This document shows positions 1 to 13,800 of a DNA stretch of 64,000 nucleotides, piece after piece (position 1 is the first letter of the stretch; every line of letters begins with the position of its first letter). Made by a program: the position numbers and the translations under genes. Below the pieces are notes generated by a model that made no database searches, was not told the origin of the DNA, and saw nothing but the letters and a program-made list of their open reading frames with translations. The stretch covers positions 20,213,488 through 20,277,487 of the forward strand of contig OW203726.1 of the NCBI GenBank assembly GCA_934045075.1, written 5' to 3'. This DNA comes from Yponomeuta sedellus. Lineage: Eukaryota; Arthropoda; Insecta; Lepidoptera; Yponomeutidae.

Positions 1-1280
1 ATAATATTTTAATCAAAGTAAGTAGCACAGAAACTGCAACGTAATAAAAGTTACAAACTAGGTGTCCAATTCAAAATCTAGATCACCTAGATCTTAGATC
101 TCAACAATCTGGGGCAAGAATCTTATCTTTAAGGCCGGGCCCTCCAAGATCTCTATTTCTATTGGACTTGACGCGCAACGTACGAATAGTTGAAGGAAAA
201 GTAGGAATTTTTGAAATAACTGTAAAGTTTTGACGACCGATGTTACTAAAACATTCAGTGATAATGATTTTGGCGTGTTATTGTGTTGTAAATGTAATAT
301 TTAGTATTTATTGTTTCAATTGGGTACAATATACCGTGTTCCGTGCATGGCGATAAGTGGCATGTCCAGTCTGCACCGTATTGTAACATTACATTCTGTA
401 ATTATGTAGGGTAGCCGTTGGTGTTTCGTTGCAAATAAATAAGCTTTCGTATTTTTTTAAACAAATGAAGCAAGTTTAACCATTACAGAAAAAAAATTAT
501 ACTACACCCACTGAGAGAGCGTCTCATTGCTCGTTCATAAATAGATTGGAAAGTTCTTCATTTCTCCTTTATAAATAAGCAACGAAGAATGGAATTTCAT
601 TCTTGCCCTCCGTAGCAGGGCCATAATGTTATGAAAATCTATTCCTGGCTTGCTAGAGTTCTATTTTTGATTTGTATTTTTTTATGTTCTCTGCTAATGT
701 TACGCCAAATCTCAAAAAAGTTTTGTATAAGCAGTAAAAAGAAGCTTCTCGAAGAAGAAACCTCTTCTTTTTGGACACGATTTTCAATGAAATGAGGGGA
801 CAAACTTTTTCTACATTACGAAAGAAAAGCCACCTCGGTGTTAACGCCATCTGTGGTCACGGCAAAGCAAAGACGTCGAAGGGACTTATAATAGATAAAT
901 CCACGAAGTTCCTGTCACTTTCACCAGGTGGCTCTGTAAAAAACGGTGCTGCCACACATGTTAGTTTTGAGTTTTGTTCATTCGCATTTTGATTATTGTC
1001 GAGTAGGTAATAAATGTTTTTTGAAGAGAGAAAATAAAAGCAATCGTTTTTTGACCCGTATCAGTCAGCCTACATTAAAATATTTAAAGAAGAGCGAAGA
1101 GGAGAGGGAAGGAGAGGAGACTGACTTCTCAGAGATGCACGAGAGCTTTATCCTTTCGGCAATTTGTTTTGTTTTGTTTTTTACATAATTAATACTTTAG
1201 CAGTACGCTTATAATTATTTTAAGAAATATTGTCATTTATTCATGAAATATTGCTGAAGATTCCGAGTCATTCGACGAGG
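1..1280. other. AT-rich segment without a recognisable gene
   Basis: Downstream side of gene 1, whose later exons should lie here or further left. I searched the minus strand for the conserved exon 2 signature of the family (FFxLxxV followed by a membrane segment) and did not find it. Two short open frames around 771-1188 overlap and show no family motif. Intron of gene 1 is the likeliest status. Confidence 0.4.
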
Positions 1281-1355
1281 TTCTTCAGCAACTCATTTGC
1301 TGTTAGGGCCGCCCGGTTGTGGAATGATCTGCCGGTTTCAATAAGGCGCTCTGAG
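1281..1355 (+). mobile_element. non-LTR retrotransposon ORF2 C-terminal fragment
   Basis: The plus strand translates to FFSNSFAVRAARLWNDLP followed by VSIRRSE. The RAARLWNDLP block is typical of the C-terminus of insect LINE ORF2 proteins. Related DNA lies at 51181-51260 (with an internal change) and, for the following segment, at 54041-54110. It is a short dead fragment. Confidence 0.6.
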
Positions 1356-1593
1356 GCCCGAGCGTTGCGAGGGCGAAAATAGTTCAGTCTGGTTACTTTC
1401 ACCCCTAGGGTAACAGTGTGCTATTGAAACACCTACTTTAGGAGCACGGTCGTGGCGAGCGTGTGTAAATGTGTTAAATTAAAACTTTCGTAAGCAGTAC
1501 ACGTTATTGGCCTAAAACCGGATTAACTTAGGAGTTTTTTGTCGGGAGAACGACGGTGTCTGACAAGGATTCGCTCTCATTCTCATACCTTAA

Positions 1594-1956
1594 GGCGCTG
1601 AGCGGTGCTAACTAGCGTCACCAATGGAATCAAAATCATAACTTGCTTTATAATACGTTTTTTTTCAAACAGTGAATATCAAAAATCTTAACAATGGTGA
1701 CAACCATTTTCAGAACCTACAGTCTAGAACCCCGGATCAAAAACCTATGTCTTAAATCGATTTCCGCTAAAAACGGCCGTTTTTGGCAGAAATCGTCTTT
1801 TCTATAATCGAATTTTCTACTAAAGTCCTAGGATGTTGATACTCCGTTCTAGGCTGTGTGTAATAAAAAATAGTTTACTTTTAAAAAAATCGTGTAATAA
1901 TAAGATACGATTTTGATTCCATGAGCGGCGCTAGTGAGCATCCCCCCCCCAGCGCC
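1594..1956. mobile_element. MITE with long inverted termini, flanked by TTAA
   Basis: The ends are imperfect inverted repeats of roughly 45 nt: left GGCGCTGAGCGGTGCTAACT, right a complementary block ending AGCGCC, both running into GGAATCAAAATC / GATTTTGATTCC. TTAA is present at 1590-1593 and 1957-1960, the target choice of piggyBac-type transposases. A second small palindrome (CGATTTCCGCTAAAAACGG with its complement) sits inside near 1758-1797. No coding capacity. Confidence 0.55.
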
Positions 1957-2126
1957 TTAATCATGGCTCAGTCTGAGCTTCGTCTCTACTCTACATAATT
2001 AAGCTCATAGAATCAGAGTGAAACCCGGTCGGACTCGAACCGGAAATTAATTTGGATTTAGATCAAAGGTGTGTTAAATGTTTATAATAGTTATGATTAA
2101 GTTTTAGATAAAAAAACATCACTTAC

Positions 2127-2996
2127 TTGCTTCTCCGGTTCTTTGCGTATAGGGTCTTCCAAATAAAAATGTCCATACGCGAGGGCAAATATGTACAACG
2201 TAGCTGAGATCAAAAATACACCATAATATCCTACCCAGGACAACAAAACACCACTTAATGCACTACCCACTGGAAATCCCAATGTAGAACATAAATTCAC
2301 AATGCCTAATCTGTACGTTCTGTCTTCTGTGGTCGTAATGTCACCTATGTAACTATAGACTCCTATGAAATTTGTGAACCATCCTCCAGTAATCGCAGGG
2401 AATATTGATTCAGTCATAGCAGTGTATTCAACGGACAATTCATAGAAGAAATAATAATTGACCATGAAACCAATGGACGAGATAAATTCTCCTATTATCG
2501 GAATTAATATACAGGCTTTGCGTTTTCCAGTCTTGTCACTCCATGCTCCAACAAATATAATCAGAATTAATGGTATGGCTGTCTGCACAACATTCTTCAC
2601 AGCTGTCATATTCGCGGTCAGTGTCTGGACTTGATCTTCGTATATCGTGTAGTTCTCTGTTTGCCTCAATGTCAGAGCATCACATACTTCTGTTGTGAAA
2701 TTGAGATTCACCCTGCAGGCTTTTTCGAGGTTTAAATTCTGTATTGCTAGGGACGCCAACACGCTCGGCATTATGTAGCATGCTATTATAGGTTCCACAG
2801 TAGTATTGGCTTTGATAATCCGTATTTTTTGTCTTAAGGTTAATTTATCTCTTTTTGGGGTGTTTAAGCAAGCACCATCAACGGGTTTTTGGTCTAACGG
2901 CGTTAATTCGTCAATTTCTCCTTTGTGATTTGAATTGTCTTCTTTTTCTTTAGAATTTTCATGGTTTCCTTTATCGGCTGCCTGTATTTGTGACAT
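2127..2996 (-). CDS. SLC46-like MFS transporter, gene 1, first coding exon (partial gene)
   Basis: First coding exon of a transporter paralogous to genes 2 and 3; 290 codons end in phase 0 at a GTAAGT donor (2121-2126). Start ATG at 2996 has the context GAAAATGTC. Residues 1-65 form a charged, hydrophilic N-terminal tail. From residue 67 (TTVEP) it reads as six membrane segments. Visible signatures: [19 protein letters not shown] in the first loop (two Cys at about 94 and 105 and N-x-T sites at 99, 115 and 129), then the MFS motif GAWSDKTGKRK at 150-160, then EDRTYRLGIVN before segment five. These match the SLC46 / PCFT-like group, normally about 450-500 aa with 12 segments, so roughly the N-terminal half is here. 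The remaining exons lie beyond the left edge or were not recognised. Substrate unknown. Confidence 0.88.
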
Positions 2997-4079
2997 TTTC
3001 TAAAACCTCTTATTAGCCAGAAATACTTTATCACATGTCTGTCTGTAAATTTATTTTAAAAGCGTTTGTCGATCGTGGAGGTAGAATGTGAACTAAATTG
3101 CAAATCAAACACTTGCTGTGTATTTTGTTTGTATTTCTGTTTAACTGCTTATTTGATTTGTAATTATACACTAGTGATATCTAGGGTGTTTGTTATATTT
3201 ACCAAGCTTTGTTTTAAGACGAGGTAAAATTTCCATCTGTAATTAATTGAAGACTACTTCATTTACCTAATACGTTATAATGCAAGTACAAATATACTCA
3301 TTTACGTATGTGCTCGTAATAACAGAGGCAAATATTTTTATGTACCTATTATTGGGTGTCTTGTTATCTTATTACGTGCAATTGTCTTTGTTCTGATTGC
3401 ATGATTGTTTAGATTGTTGAGTTCGTTGGTCCTTGAAGCAGTTATTTTGGATTTAACAGGTATTTTGAGAGATACCTTATATATAATTTGTATTACTATC
3501 AACGTCAAGAAATTGATAACGGGGATTGCTATTTTTAATTAAAATGAGTTGAGCGAAATAGGTTCTTAGCAAAGAAACAACTTAATAAGCTCAAATGTTA
3601 TTGATTCCCTTATTTTAGGGATTTCTTCAACGGTTTCCTTGCTAATTAAGTTCTGTAACTTACCTCTGCACAGGCTTAGGCCTAATTTTCGGACGTGCCC
3701 TATTTATTAAACGAAACAAAAGACGTAGTGATTATTAATAGTATACAAGATCACTCTAGTGCCACATTAAGATCTGAAAGAAATTTTAGCACCATCCCCA
3801 GTAATTTAGAGTTTGGGTCATTGTTTTTTCTTCTCGAATAGTCTCCTGTAGTAGGGTGCAATTTAAACACTAAAATATTGCTAATTCCTACGACAAATTG
3901 TTCCTTTCGGGATCCGAATAACAACACATTCTGTTGTTTTTAGGTTGGCCCACACTACACCACCACAATATCCGGACTACTCTATCAATATCTTGTCAAA
4001 TATTGCATTTTTTTACATATTCAAGTCCAGTGTAATATTATAATGGTTATTTACTCTACTCTAAATTAAATTATTATAA
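2997..4079. other. intergenic spacer between genes 1 and 2
   Basis: About 1.8 kb separates the start of gene 1 from the stop of gene 2, so the promoter of gene 1 should lie here. The segment is AT-rich. I see no ORF, TATA box or initiator that I can defend. Confidence 0.4.
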
Positions 4080-4175
4080 TTTTAAAAAACCTGTTTAAAG
4101 ACTAAAAATTCCACCCATTCAAACTCGCGACCTCTGGCTACCCGTGCTATTATATTTTTTTTTAATACAAGATAC
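4080..4175 (-). repeat. degenerate tRNA-headed SINE A fragment
   Basis: Reads in antisense as AAAACCTGTTTAAAGACTAA, then a CCACCCATT...CGCGACCTCTGGCTACCCGTG block, matching the tail junction and box B half of the SINE A copies elsewhere in the window. Strongly diverged. Confidence 0.55.
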
Positions 4176-4751
4176 CGTCGTATATGCTCTAAAAAAAATC
4201 TTCACGAACGTTTTTTGTTTTTTTTACAGGGTCTTAAAAATGTTAACAAATCGTATTACCGTGTTAATAATAAAAAAAATCTGGCTACTTTTCTAATTAG
4301 TTTGAGACGTTTTATTGTTTATCTGGTTAGATAAGTCAAATATTAAACAAATGCTTATCATTAAAAGGTGTCACAGTTGGCGTCAGATTTGCATAGTGTG
4401 TTCCACGTGACTTGAATTATACAGCTTTTATATTACGAAAAGTGTTAGACGCAGAAAAAAAAGTATTCATCAGATTTTTTTTAATAATTTAACACGGCCA
4501 ATCGACAGTAACCAATGTAAACGAGTGTAAACTAATCGCAAACAGTTCAGAGCTATCTTTTGGGGTAGGTAGCGTTAGAAAAATCTAGCATGACTTTTTT
4601 GCGACCCGCGGTTCTGACGTTCTTCAAAATATTGCTTTTTGTCATTCAATGAGTGCATAAATAAAGGTGCTATTATTGTATATTATAATGAGTGATTTAT
4701 TAGCTTACAACTAAAAAAATATTCAGGTGTCTGAGTGGAGTACCTAGGCAC

Positions 4752-4757
4752 TTTATT
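4752..4757 (-). terminator. AATAAA poly(A) signal of gene 2
   Basis: AATAAA on the minus strand begins 6 nt after the TAG stop of gene 2. It supports the terminal exon call, although it makes a very short 3' UTR. Confidence 0.6.
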
Positions 4758-4763
4758 GATTTA

Positions 4764-4833
4764 CTAAGATTGGATTTTAGTTTGATGTTCCTGCGTCCTT
4801 TTCAGTTGTTTCCTGTGGTCGTAGAACAGCCAA
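4764..4833 (-). CDS. gene 2 exon 7 (terminal)
   Basis: Acceptor TTGTTACAG precedes TTGGCTGTTC; the frame continues from exon 6 to give C-W-L-F-Y-D-H-R-K and a hydrophilic 20-residue tail ending at TAG (4764-4766). The basic DHRKQLKR stretch after the last membrane segment fits a cytosolic C-terminus. Confidence 0.82.
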
Positions 4834-7800
4834 CTGTAACAATAACACATACATATGGTGTGATGATTTACTAAACTATCTGCCGTCGCACTGGTGAGCC
4901 GTGGTCCGTGGTCATTATTTCGTGTGACGCGAATAATTGACAGGTCTTTACAGAAATGCAATCTCGAACTTGGTCATTGGCCCTAAAAAATCCAGTGCCA
5001 AACTACAGCCTAGAACCTAGCTGTTATTACTAGTGAAATTGACGGGTGAAACTTCTGCAAAAACTCATAACAGAATATACGATTTTTTGCTTCTGATAAC
5101 CTTTTGAATGTCTTTTGAAATGTATACTAAGACGAGTTGTTGATATAAATAATACCATATATAAAACATTAAAATTACTTAAAAATCTATTTAGAGGCTA
5201 AAATAGCCTCTAAAAATTAAAATTACTTTTTTTTTAAAACAGTTGATTAAATTGTTGATGGAAAAATGAAAAACTAATGAAAGATAACGTCCAAGTAGGT
5301 AAAAGTTTTCAATGGTTTCGTAAAAAGTTGAAGTAGCAGCAACAAATCAACAGGAATCTACAATGGTTGACGTAATTTTAAATTTTGATTTCAATATGAT
5401 ACGACACAATCAAAGAAGTACCAAAAATACTAAATACATTAGTTTTTTTTATTGATTATTAACTGTAACTCTTTAATTTTAAATTAAACTCTGTTCTAAC
5501 TATGAAAATTCACGATTTCTTAGGCGTACCTTGAATGCAAAAAGTTAGAAGTACATTGCAATGGACAGTTATTCACTTATTCTGGTCTAAATACATAAAA
5601 TAAAATAAAACTTGGATACCCTGTGATTAGTAACCAGATAAGGACATCGTGACAAAAAAAAAACAACCAGACTGAAGCCATCATCAGGTTGAAACTTGGT
5701 GCCCACAACGAGAATTTAACCCACTACCTTCTGTCTTGGTAGTCAAACGTTTAGCCGCTAAACCAGCAAGGCAGTGAAAAGAGAGGTATTGAAATCGGAT
5801 GGATGGTAGTGAAATGTGTTTTTAAAGTAGATCTCACCAAAACGATGCTGAAGCAGGCGCCACCATTGCAGATCCTAATAAGAAGACCATCCCGGGGTAA
5901 GTCTCCATAGAAGCCGAGTAGGTTCGAGTGTAGACGGGCACAAACAGCAGAGGCATCAGGTTTTCACTCATAGAAAATAGCGAGTTTACTTTTCCTGAAA
6001 TTTTGAGCAAAATCATTATAAATTAAGATAGATAGAATATTCTTTATTGTATGTACACCAGAAATTACAAAAGAGACTTAAACCAGTAGTACAGAATGAT
6101 TGGCGGCTTTATTACAAAAAATATATATTTCAGATAAATATTGATGGAAAAAATAATAGAAGCTAAATGACGGATAGTCAGTGCAAGTAAACGGTGTTAA
6201 AAAAATATTTCTATATTTATATAATTACGTTGGAGAGGTGCTGACGTGCAGGGAATGTGGTCGCACATTCGCTGCCAAAATTGGCTATGTCAGTCACCAG
6301 AGGGCACACAAACGTCGCAGCCCTGAATAGTCAGATCGCAGTCGCTGTGGCCGAATACGGTCGTGATTCTCTTACTTTTGTCTGATAGACTTGTGAACGT
6401 GCTAATTTAATAACGAAATTTCTATTCTTTGGATATATTAAATTTCAATTACTTGCCTTGCTTTGTTGTGTTTATCAGTTATATTTCAATATACCAGACG
6501 TCAAAAAAAAAATTGTCAATAAATTTTCCCGCAATTGTCCACTGTTGGGTATCGACACCGTAATGATATTTATGTACTTAGATTAATTAAAATAATAGTA
6601 TAATCATGTGGGTACAGTGATATCGTTCCGATGTAAAAACCTAACTGCAAAGTAGGTAGTCGGGGCTGTAAGTGATGCATTTTGCTTAAGCCAGATGTCG
6701 CTGCCTGTACGTAATACAGAGAATAGTGTAAAGAGGTTCGGAATTTCACTGATGCCGGTGAGTCGCCCATTGGCTCGATTGGTAGAGCGCTGGCACGGAT
6801 AGCCAGAGGTTGCGGGTTCGAATCCTGGCATGGGTGAAATCTTTAGCCTCTAGATAGGTTTTTAAGTTTGTCCTTAGCACGGGTTAGTGCATTAAAATAA
6901 ATATAGTATAATCATGTGGGTACAGTGATATCGTTCCGGTTTAAAACCTAACTGCAAAGTAGGTAGTCGGGGCTGTAAGTGATGCAATTTGCTTAAACCA
7001 GATGTCGCTGCCTGTACGTAATACAGAGAATAGTGTAAAGAGGTTCGAAATTTCACTGATGCCGGTGAGTCGCAAATTGGCTCAATAGCCAGAGGTTGCG
7101 GGTTGGAATCCCGGCATGGGTGAAATTTTTAGCCTCTAAATAGGTTTTTAAATTTGTCCTTAGCACGGGTTAGTGCATTAAAAATAAAAATAGTATAAGA
7201 GTTTTAGAATTAGACTACAATATATTTTTCTGAACTGCATAGTAAAATCCATCATTGGCTGCATATACAAATTATTAAGTAGCTATTGTTTATTTTAATT
7301 GTATTGCTGTCTGTTGAATAAATAAAATAAAAGTAAAATTATTTTTGGGTTAGAAACAAAATGTGTCTCCGTATGAGACCTAATTTGTTATTATAATTAT
7401 GTGTAAATATTTCAGCAGCTCTAAGCTGATGTGCGTAGGTTTATTTTATGACAGCACTTGATTGTTTCAACAGTTCACAAAATCAACGCTCGGTAGAGTG
7501 AGGAAGATTTAGATCTTTTATGATATATATTAGATATACTCCTCTTTTTTTACTAAACTACATTTGAGTTGCTTACCAATTTCATCAGGCTTTACGAGTT
7601 TTGTCATCGTGGCTCTAGCGGCCAGAAGAGCGGTTCCATTCAGGATTTCCACCAGTGGTCCTGCAATGATTGGATTCTCATATTCTGGTTGAATTCACTT
7701 TTTTTTCATGTAGCCTATAATACGTCCCACAGCAGGGCTCAGGCCTTTTCTCAGAGAGAAAGGGTATGGGCTTAATTATCACTCTCTCAACGGATTGGCA

Positions 7801-10800
7801 ATTTCAAGCGCTGAGGTATGTGAACACTTCAGTCACTCAGCTTTCCTCACGATGTTTTCCTTTACGGTTAGCGAGTTTTATTGCTACTACAAGCACTGCT
7901 TACACTACAGCGGTAGAATTCACATTCAGGTCATATCCCGCAATAACATACTTGTACCTTTCTACGTTGGAAGGCATGTAAAATAATCTGTTCTCCTCAA
8001 CTTTATAACAATGGGTATTACCCACCTCACTTCTAGGAAATGAACATACTACTTAAGATACGGTGTTTATCGTTTTACACACGAGCCCGTGTTGTCATTT
8101 CTGTATGTGTGATTCAGACAGAAGAACCAACTAGGCAGTTATTAATTCATCAGCATACTACCTACTCTCCTCATCTTTCAGCCCTATCCATCCTAAGGCA
8201 GTGTAAAAGTGATCGCCTTTAGAGATCGCCAATTGTATACTATGTAACTTAGGGTTAGTTTCTGAATTGAGAATTTCGCTGAGTAAACTGCTGTCTCTTC
8301 GAATTTTTCAGCAAAGAGTGTGACAGAACGTCACTTAAGTATTTACTTAGTGAAATTCTCAATTCAGAAACCGGCCCTTAGAGATTTAAGATTGTCATGT
8401 ACTCTCAAATTGTATGGTGTGAAATTAAGAGATTAGATTAGAAGGAACTCTTTATTGTGCACCAGGAAACAAAATACATAAACAGGGTTACATATCTAAA
8501 TTTTGCCGTTTGCCATCCGCTACTTGACTCGTATCAAATTTGACGCGATAAATGAATATTTCCTGTAGTATTTAACTTAAGAAACTGAAATATATTGACT
8601 TTGCTAAGTATGTATGTAGGATGGCTGCAATATCGCAAATTAAAATAATATTTACCGCTTTTAATTCGGAACGGTGAAAACGCTACCCGCCATGTTGAAA
8701 GAATCTTTCGGTTGTAAACAAACATCTGTCAGCCAAAACCAGTGGACATTGATTATTATAGGACTTACATCAAAGTGATCTTAACGTAAATACACCCGAG
8801 TTTCAGTCGATAAAGTATCGGGGTCTCTTTTGTTAAGTTTGAGCCAATTTTTTCGTGTGTTTATTTCACTGGGTACACGAATCCACAACTTCTCGGGGTT
8901 CTTTATTGACATGTTTTTGCATTCTCGAACAATGCAATAATGATAATTGCTATATTTTGCATATTAACTCGATGAAATCATGGTTTTGTCGTTGTTATTT
9001 CACTATGCTCACAAATCACTCACAGTTGTTGATAGTCAAACTTTGTTTACAAGACTTCAGGTCTTCAAACCATAGACAAAAATGGTTTTTGGCTGTTTAG
9101 CAAAGCAAAGTTTTAAAATATATTTTTTGGTTGCTTTTAGGTCTTCAAAAAATATACTAAAATATTTTTTGGTCTAATGGAAGAGATATTTGAGATATTG
9201 GCAGCGGAAGAATTTAAATCTAATCTAATAATAATCAGGAGGTGTTGGACATAGGTTTCTCTCAAGACACACCAATGAGCCCGATCTTTGGGTCTTACTG
9301 GGTAGTGACTGGAAAGAAAGAAGAGACTCGCAAAGGGTAAATCTTAATTGAGACATGTTTCAGAAATGGCTCATTTTTGAGATAACATGTTCTTACCAAT
9401 TATTGGTAAGATAACATTTTTGAGATAACATGTTCTTACCAATTGTTTGTAAGATAACATTTTTGAGATAACATGTTCTTACCAATTATTGGTATGATAA
9501 CATTTTTGAGCTAACATGTTCTTACCAATTATTGGTAAGATAACATTTTTGAGATAACATGTTCAATTATTGGTAAGAACATGTTACCTCAAAAATGAGC
9601 CATTTCTGAAACATGACCCAATTAAGATTTACCCTTTGCGAGTCTCTTCAACACCAAAGGTTTGCTGAAAGAGAATGCTTCTTGCATTAAGCATGCCCTT
9701 GTACGTACATTTACTAATGTAATGTTATGTAGTGCAATAAAGAATTAAAATAAATAAATAGATGTAGGTTTTGATATGGACCCCTAGTTTTACTTATGCC
9801 GTTCAATGTTACTATATAAGGCATAAGTAATTACGTATAATTACTCATGCCTTTGGTCACAGATTCTGTATAATTTTAGATAAAATTCATTGATTTAAAA
9901 AAAATATTTAATAAAACGCAAATCGAACGAAACGAAATTGAAAGAAGTAGAACAAAATCTGTTGAATTGACAAATTCTAATTGCACATTGCCATTACTAA
10001 ACCCTGATAATCACTAAAGCCTACTCCGTCTAAAACATTGTCCCAGGCACTGTAGCATACGAGTGGTTCCTCCACCCATCTAATGTGAGTGAAGGTGCTA
10101 ATGGGCGCTATAAATCATCTCATTTCATCTCATTGCAAATACATTAATTATGTTTAGAAGCAGAAGGCACTTTTGATATTGTGTCTCAGATCAAAGAGTT
10201 GGTTTTCATGCACAAACAGTGTTGCCTAAATCGTCAATATGACTATTTAACATGAACGTATCGTATCAATTATCATATCGGGAACAGACTGACGATATTA
10301 GTTTACGACCGCGTAAATATTTTGAATCGCAATCTTTTGTTATCTTTCTGGCGATTTACTCTCTATATACGGTCCACTGCTGGGCATAGGCCTTTTCTTA
10401 GGGAGAGACTATGGGTACTGTTATCGATATCAACGCTTATAAGTCCCCACTGCTGGGGGACGAGTCTTATCTTTTTTCTTTTATAGAAAGCACTTCTACA
10501 TTTTTGGAAAATTTTAACTAGCTTACTGGGTCTTTCTCCATTTTAATCTTATTTAAAAAATCGAAACGTTAAACGTAAAATCTGAAACAAAACAAGAATG
10601 TTACAATGTAAATGTAGAGATAACACAATTATTGTTTTGACGCAACATAGAATAACATAGGAAGCCTGAGTATGAGTGTGAGATGTTTACATGCTTCAAC
10701 GCTTAAATTTGCCAAATCGCGGTGGGCATATGTGGTAATTACACCTATTTTAAACTTTCGCGACTTGAAAACATTGATTTCAAACTGTCGCATAAGTGGG

Positions 10801-13800
10801 ATCCGGTCATCAAGAAGTGTTCGAGTCGAAAAAAGTCGCATGGCTTATCGTCCGACACTGTCAGTGTAGTGTGTCGCAACCCTAATAGTGCTTTGTGATG
10901 GCTGATTGAGGGTAGTCTGAAACCTCCTCAGCCGAAGATGCGAACGGGTGCCAGCCATCAGTCTTCTCGTGACCACGATGACTGTAACGTCGTCGAAACG
11001 ACGAGGTGAAATAGCAATACATTACTACGCGATAAAGCCCCGAAAATACTCTAACAATGTAATTAAACCTGTTCTCTCTCTTTATCTGAGAGAAGGCCTG
11101 TGCCCTACAGGCGGAATTATTATTATTTTTTTCAAAACAACTTACCAATGTAGAAAATAAACTCATTGTAAGCGAAGAAATAGAGGGTGTTCGCGCAAAT
11201 CTTGCTCACGGTAGAAATTATGCCGAGCAGGGAGTCGTGCCATTGTAGTCGTCTGCTGAACACCGCGATTGAAAATATTGTGCCTGGAATTATTCATTCG
11301 AGTTTAATAAGCAGCTTTATATTTACCGTCGAAATTGAAATATAGAGCTGGTTGGTAATAATAACACGATAAATTTCTATTGTTTTATTATCATCACTCG
11401 GCATAATAGTTGTGAGACAGAATTTTTTATGCTGACGTACGAAAAATATTTAAAAAAATAAATTTTCACAAGGATACGATACACAATATTGACAAAAAAA
11501 TTGGATGGTAAAAAAATCATGCTCTTTTTAATTAAAAAAACAAAGCAGTCTCACTCCATTCTCATTATTATAAATAACGAGGAAGTTTAGATGGCCACAT
11601 CTGATATGACTATATTTAATTTCATAGCTTTTTGTTCGTGTTTTTTTGTCACCAATCACCAATCTAATTATGAAATTTCTGGTTCATCCTAGATCATTAA
11701 CTAATCTCGTTAATTCAAGAAATATCATTTACATCAATTAAGAGCATAATTTAGAAATAATGTTCCACCTAGAAAACAGCGGTATGAAATAACATATAGC
11801 ACTATTGTTTTTCCGTTTTCTTCTATCGAGTATCGATATGATATGTATTTGTAACATATGATACAAAAAAACTCCAAGTTTGGAGTTTTTCTGTCCATTT
11901 TTTCTCCAAAATGATCTATATTTTGAAATGGACACCTAGTTTGACTTGTAACGTTCATTATACCCGCAGTATCTGCGCTACTTTGAATAAAACCTTTTCA
12001 TTTCATATTACTGTCTTAGTCGATGTGAACCCTTTCCCAGCCTTAGTAGACCTAGGTCTACCTACAGCGCCTTCATGACATCTATGTAATATTATTACAG
12101 GTTAGACTGCTAGATATTATTGTTTCAAAATGTGAGTAAAACTTCGAATACATTCCTTTTAATGCACTAACCCATTGCTGCCTATACGTAAGACGGGGAG
12201 TATTGTAAAGAGGTTCGAAATTTCACTGATGCTGGTGAGTCGACCAATAGCTCAGTTGAGAGGGCTCTGGCGCGGTAGGCCAGAGGTCACCGGTTCGAGT
12301 CCCGGCATGAGTGGAATTTTTGGCCTTTAAATGGGTTTTTAAAACTTCGAATCATAATAAGGACTCAATATTTTCGTTCTTGGAAATAGACCATTTATCT
12401 GACCTTAAAATTTTTAGTTAATCGTCTCTAAGCTAAATCGCGGACAGACAAGCAGGCTTACAGACGGGCGTATCTGTAAGGCTTCTTTGATGCCTATGGA
12501 ACCGCGAAAAGGGTCCAGTAGCGTATTATTGAAACTTACCAATAGTGTGAATGATGAAGTTGTAGGTCTGATAGATGCTGAATTTCACTTCATCCCAGTT
12601 GTAGCGATATCTCGTCAGTAAATAAACTATCGACATTTCACCTGCAAATAAATCGAATAAAAATTGATGCCTGGTTAACTAATACAAAGTAAGCTTAATT
12701 GTTTCAATTAATGAGGAAGTCAGTTTTAAAGTAAATAGAAAAGAGGAACACAAAGATAAATATTTTTTCCACCCACGGATTGGTTTCAAACAAAGTTTGG
12801 GGATAGTTTTGCATTCTTTTTGTTGCAGTAACCCGTGCTGAGGACTATTTTAAAACGTAAGAGGATAATAATTCCACCCAGTTTAATATTTGAGAAACAG
12901 AAGCCAGGGGATCCATAGCACGTGCTAAACCTATTCTAGACTCTAGTTTTCAACTGCATAAAATAACATAATATATGTCAAAAACCTATTTAGAGGGTTA
13001 GTGCATTAAAAATAAAAATAGTGTAATAATATATGTCATTTTCGTTTCTGACTCTAGGCACAACTGCTATGCTGAACTGGTTGTGCCGTGGGCACTTTTT
13101 TTAAGGGCTGTATGTACTGTGACGCAATCGCTGTATTTACTTTTAATTACAATTGTTTATTTGTACATCTTATCGATACACTAGCCCAACTAGTCATCGA
13201 CTGACATCTTAAGGAAAAATGATGCGGAGTTCGGGAATATATTTCCACCTACGCAAAAGATGTTGATTTATGCAAAACCTCCGCTAAAATCTTAGCGACC
13301 AGTTTTAGTATCAGCAGCCAAATTTGAAGGATTTATGGTTCTATCGAATGTATACTATACTTCTATTAGAACACCACTAACCATGTAAGGATCCAAACAA
13401 AAGGCACGCTGTTAATAACAGAAGCATCTTTCGCCGAAAATCTTTGGTCATCACAGCGAAGGTTTGCTTCACGTTGCCCAAGTCGAAGAACGTGCGGAAG
13501 AAGTGGAAGACACCTTTTCTGTCGTGCTGTTTGAAAAGTTTAATTATATTGTTGCTTTATTTAAATCACTTTTTTTGTAGTTAAAAATGTTTGTCGTAGA
13601 GAAGCAGCCACAAATGTATCACTAGGCATAATTGAAACCATTTAATCTATCTTTTATCTATCCAGATGTTTGAACTAAAACTTTCGTAAACAATACATCA
13701 TCATCAACCCATTATGTCCCCACCGAGGGGCACGGGTCTCTTCCCTGAGGAAGGTATAGGCCATACTCCACCACGGGGGCCAAGTCCGGATTGGTGAGAT

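Noticed and set aside
771..1188. Two overlapping small ORFs
   Set aside because: No recognisable motif, no splice-supported context, AT-rich surroundings.
6765..6836. tRNA gene (and similar 72-nt tRNA-like bodies at many sites)
   Set aside because: Every one is flanked by the same SINE leader and tail, and the would-be anticodon loop (ACGGATA) has C at position 33 where real tRNAs have U. They are SINE bodies.
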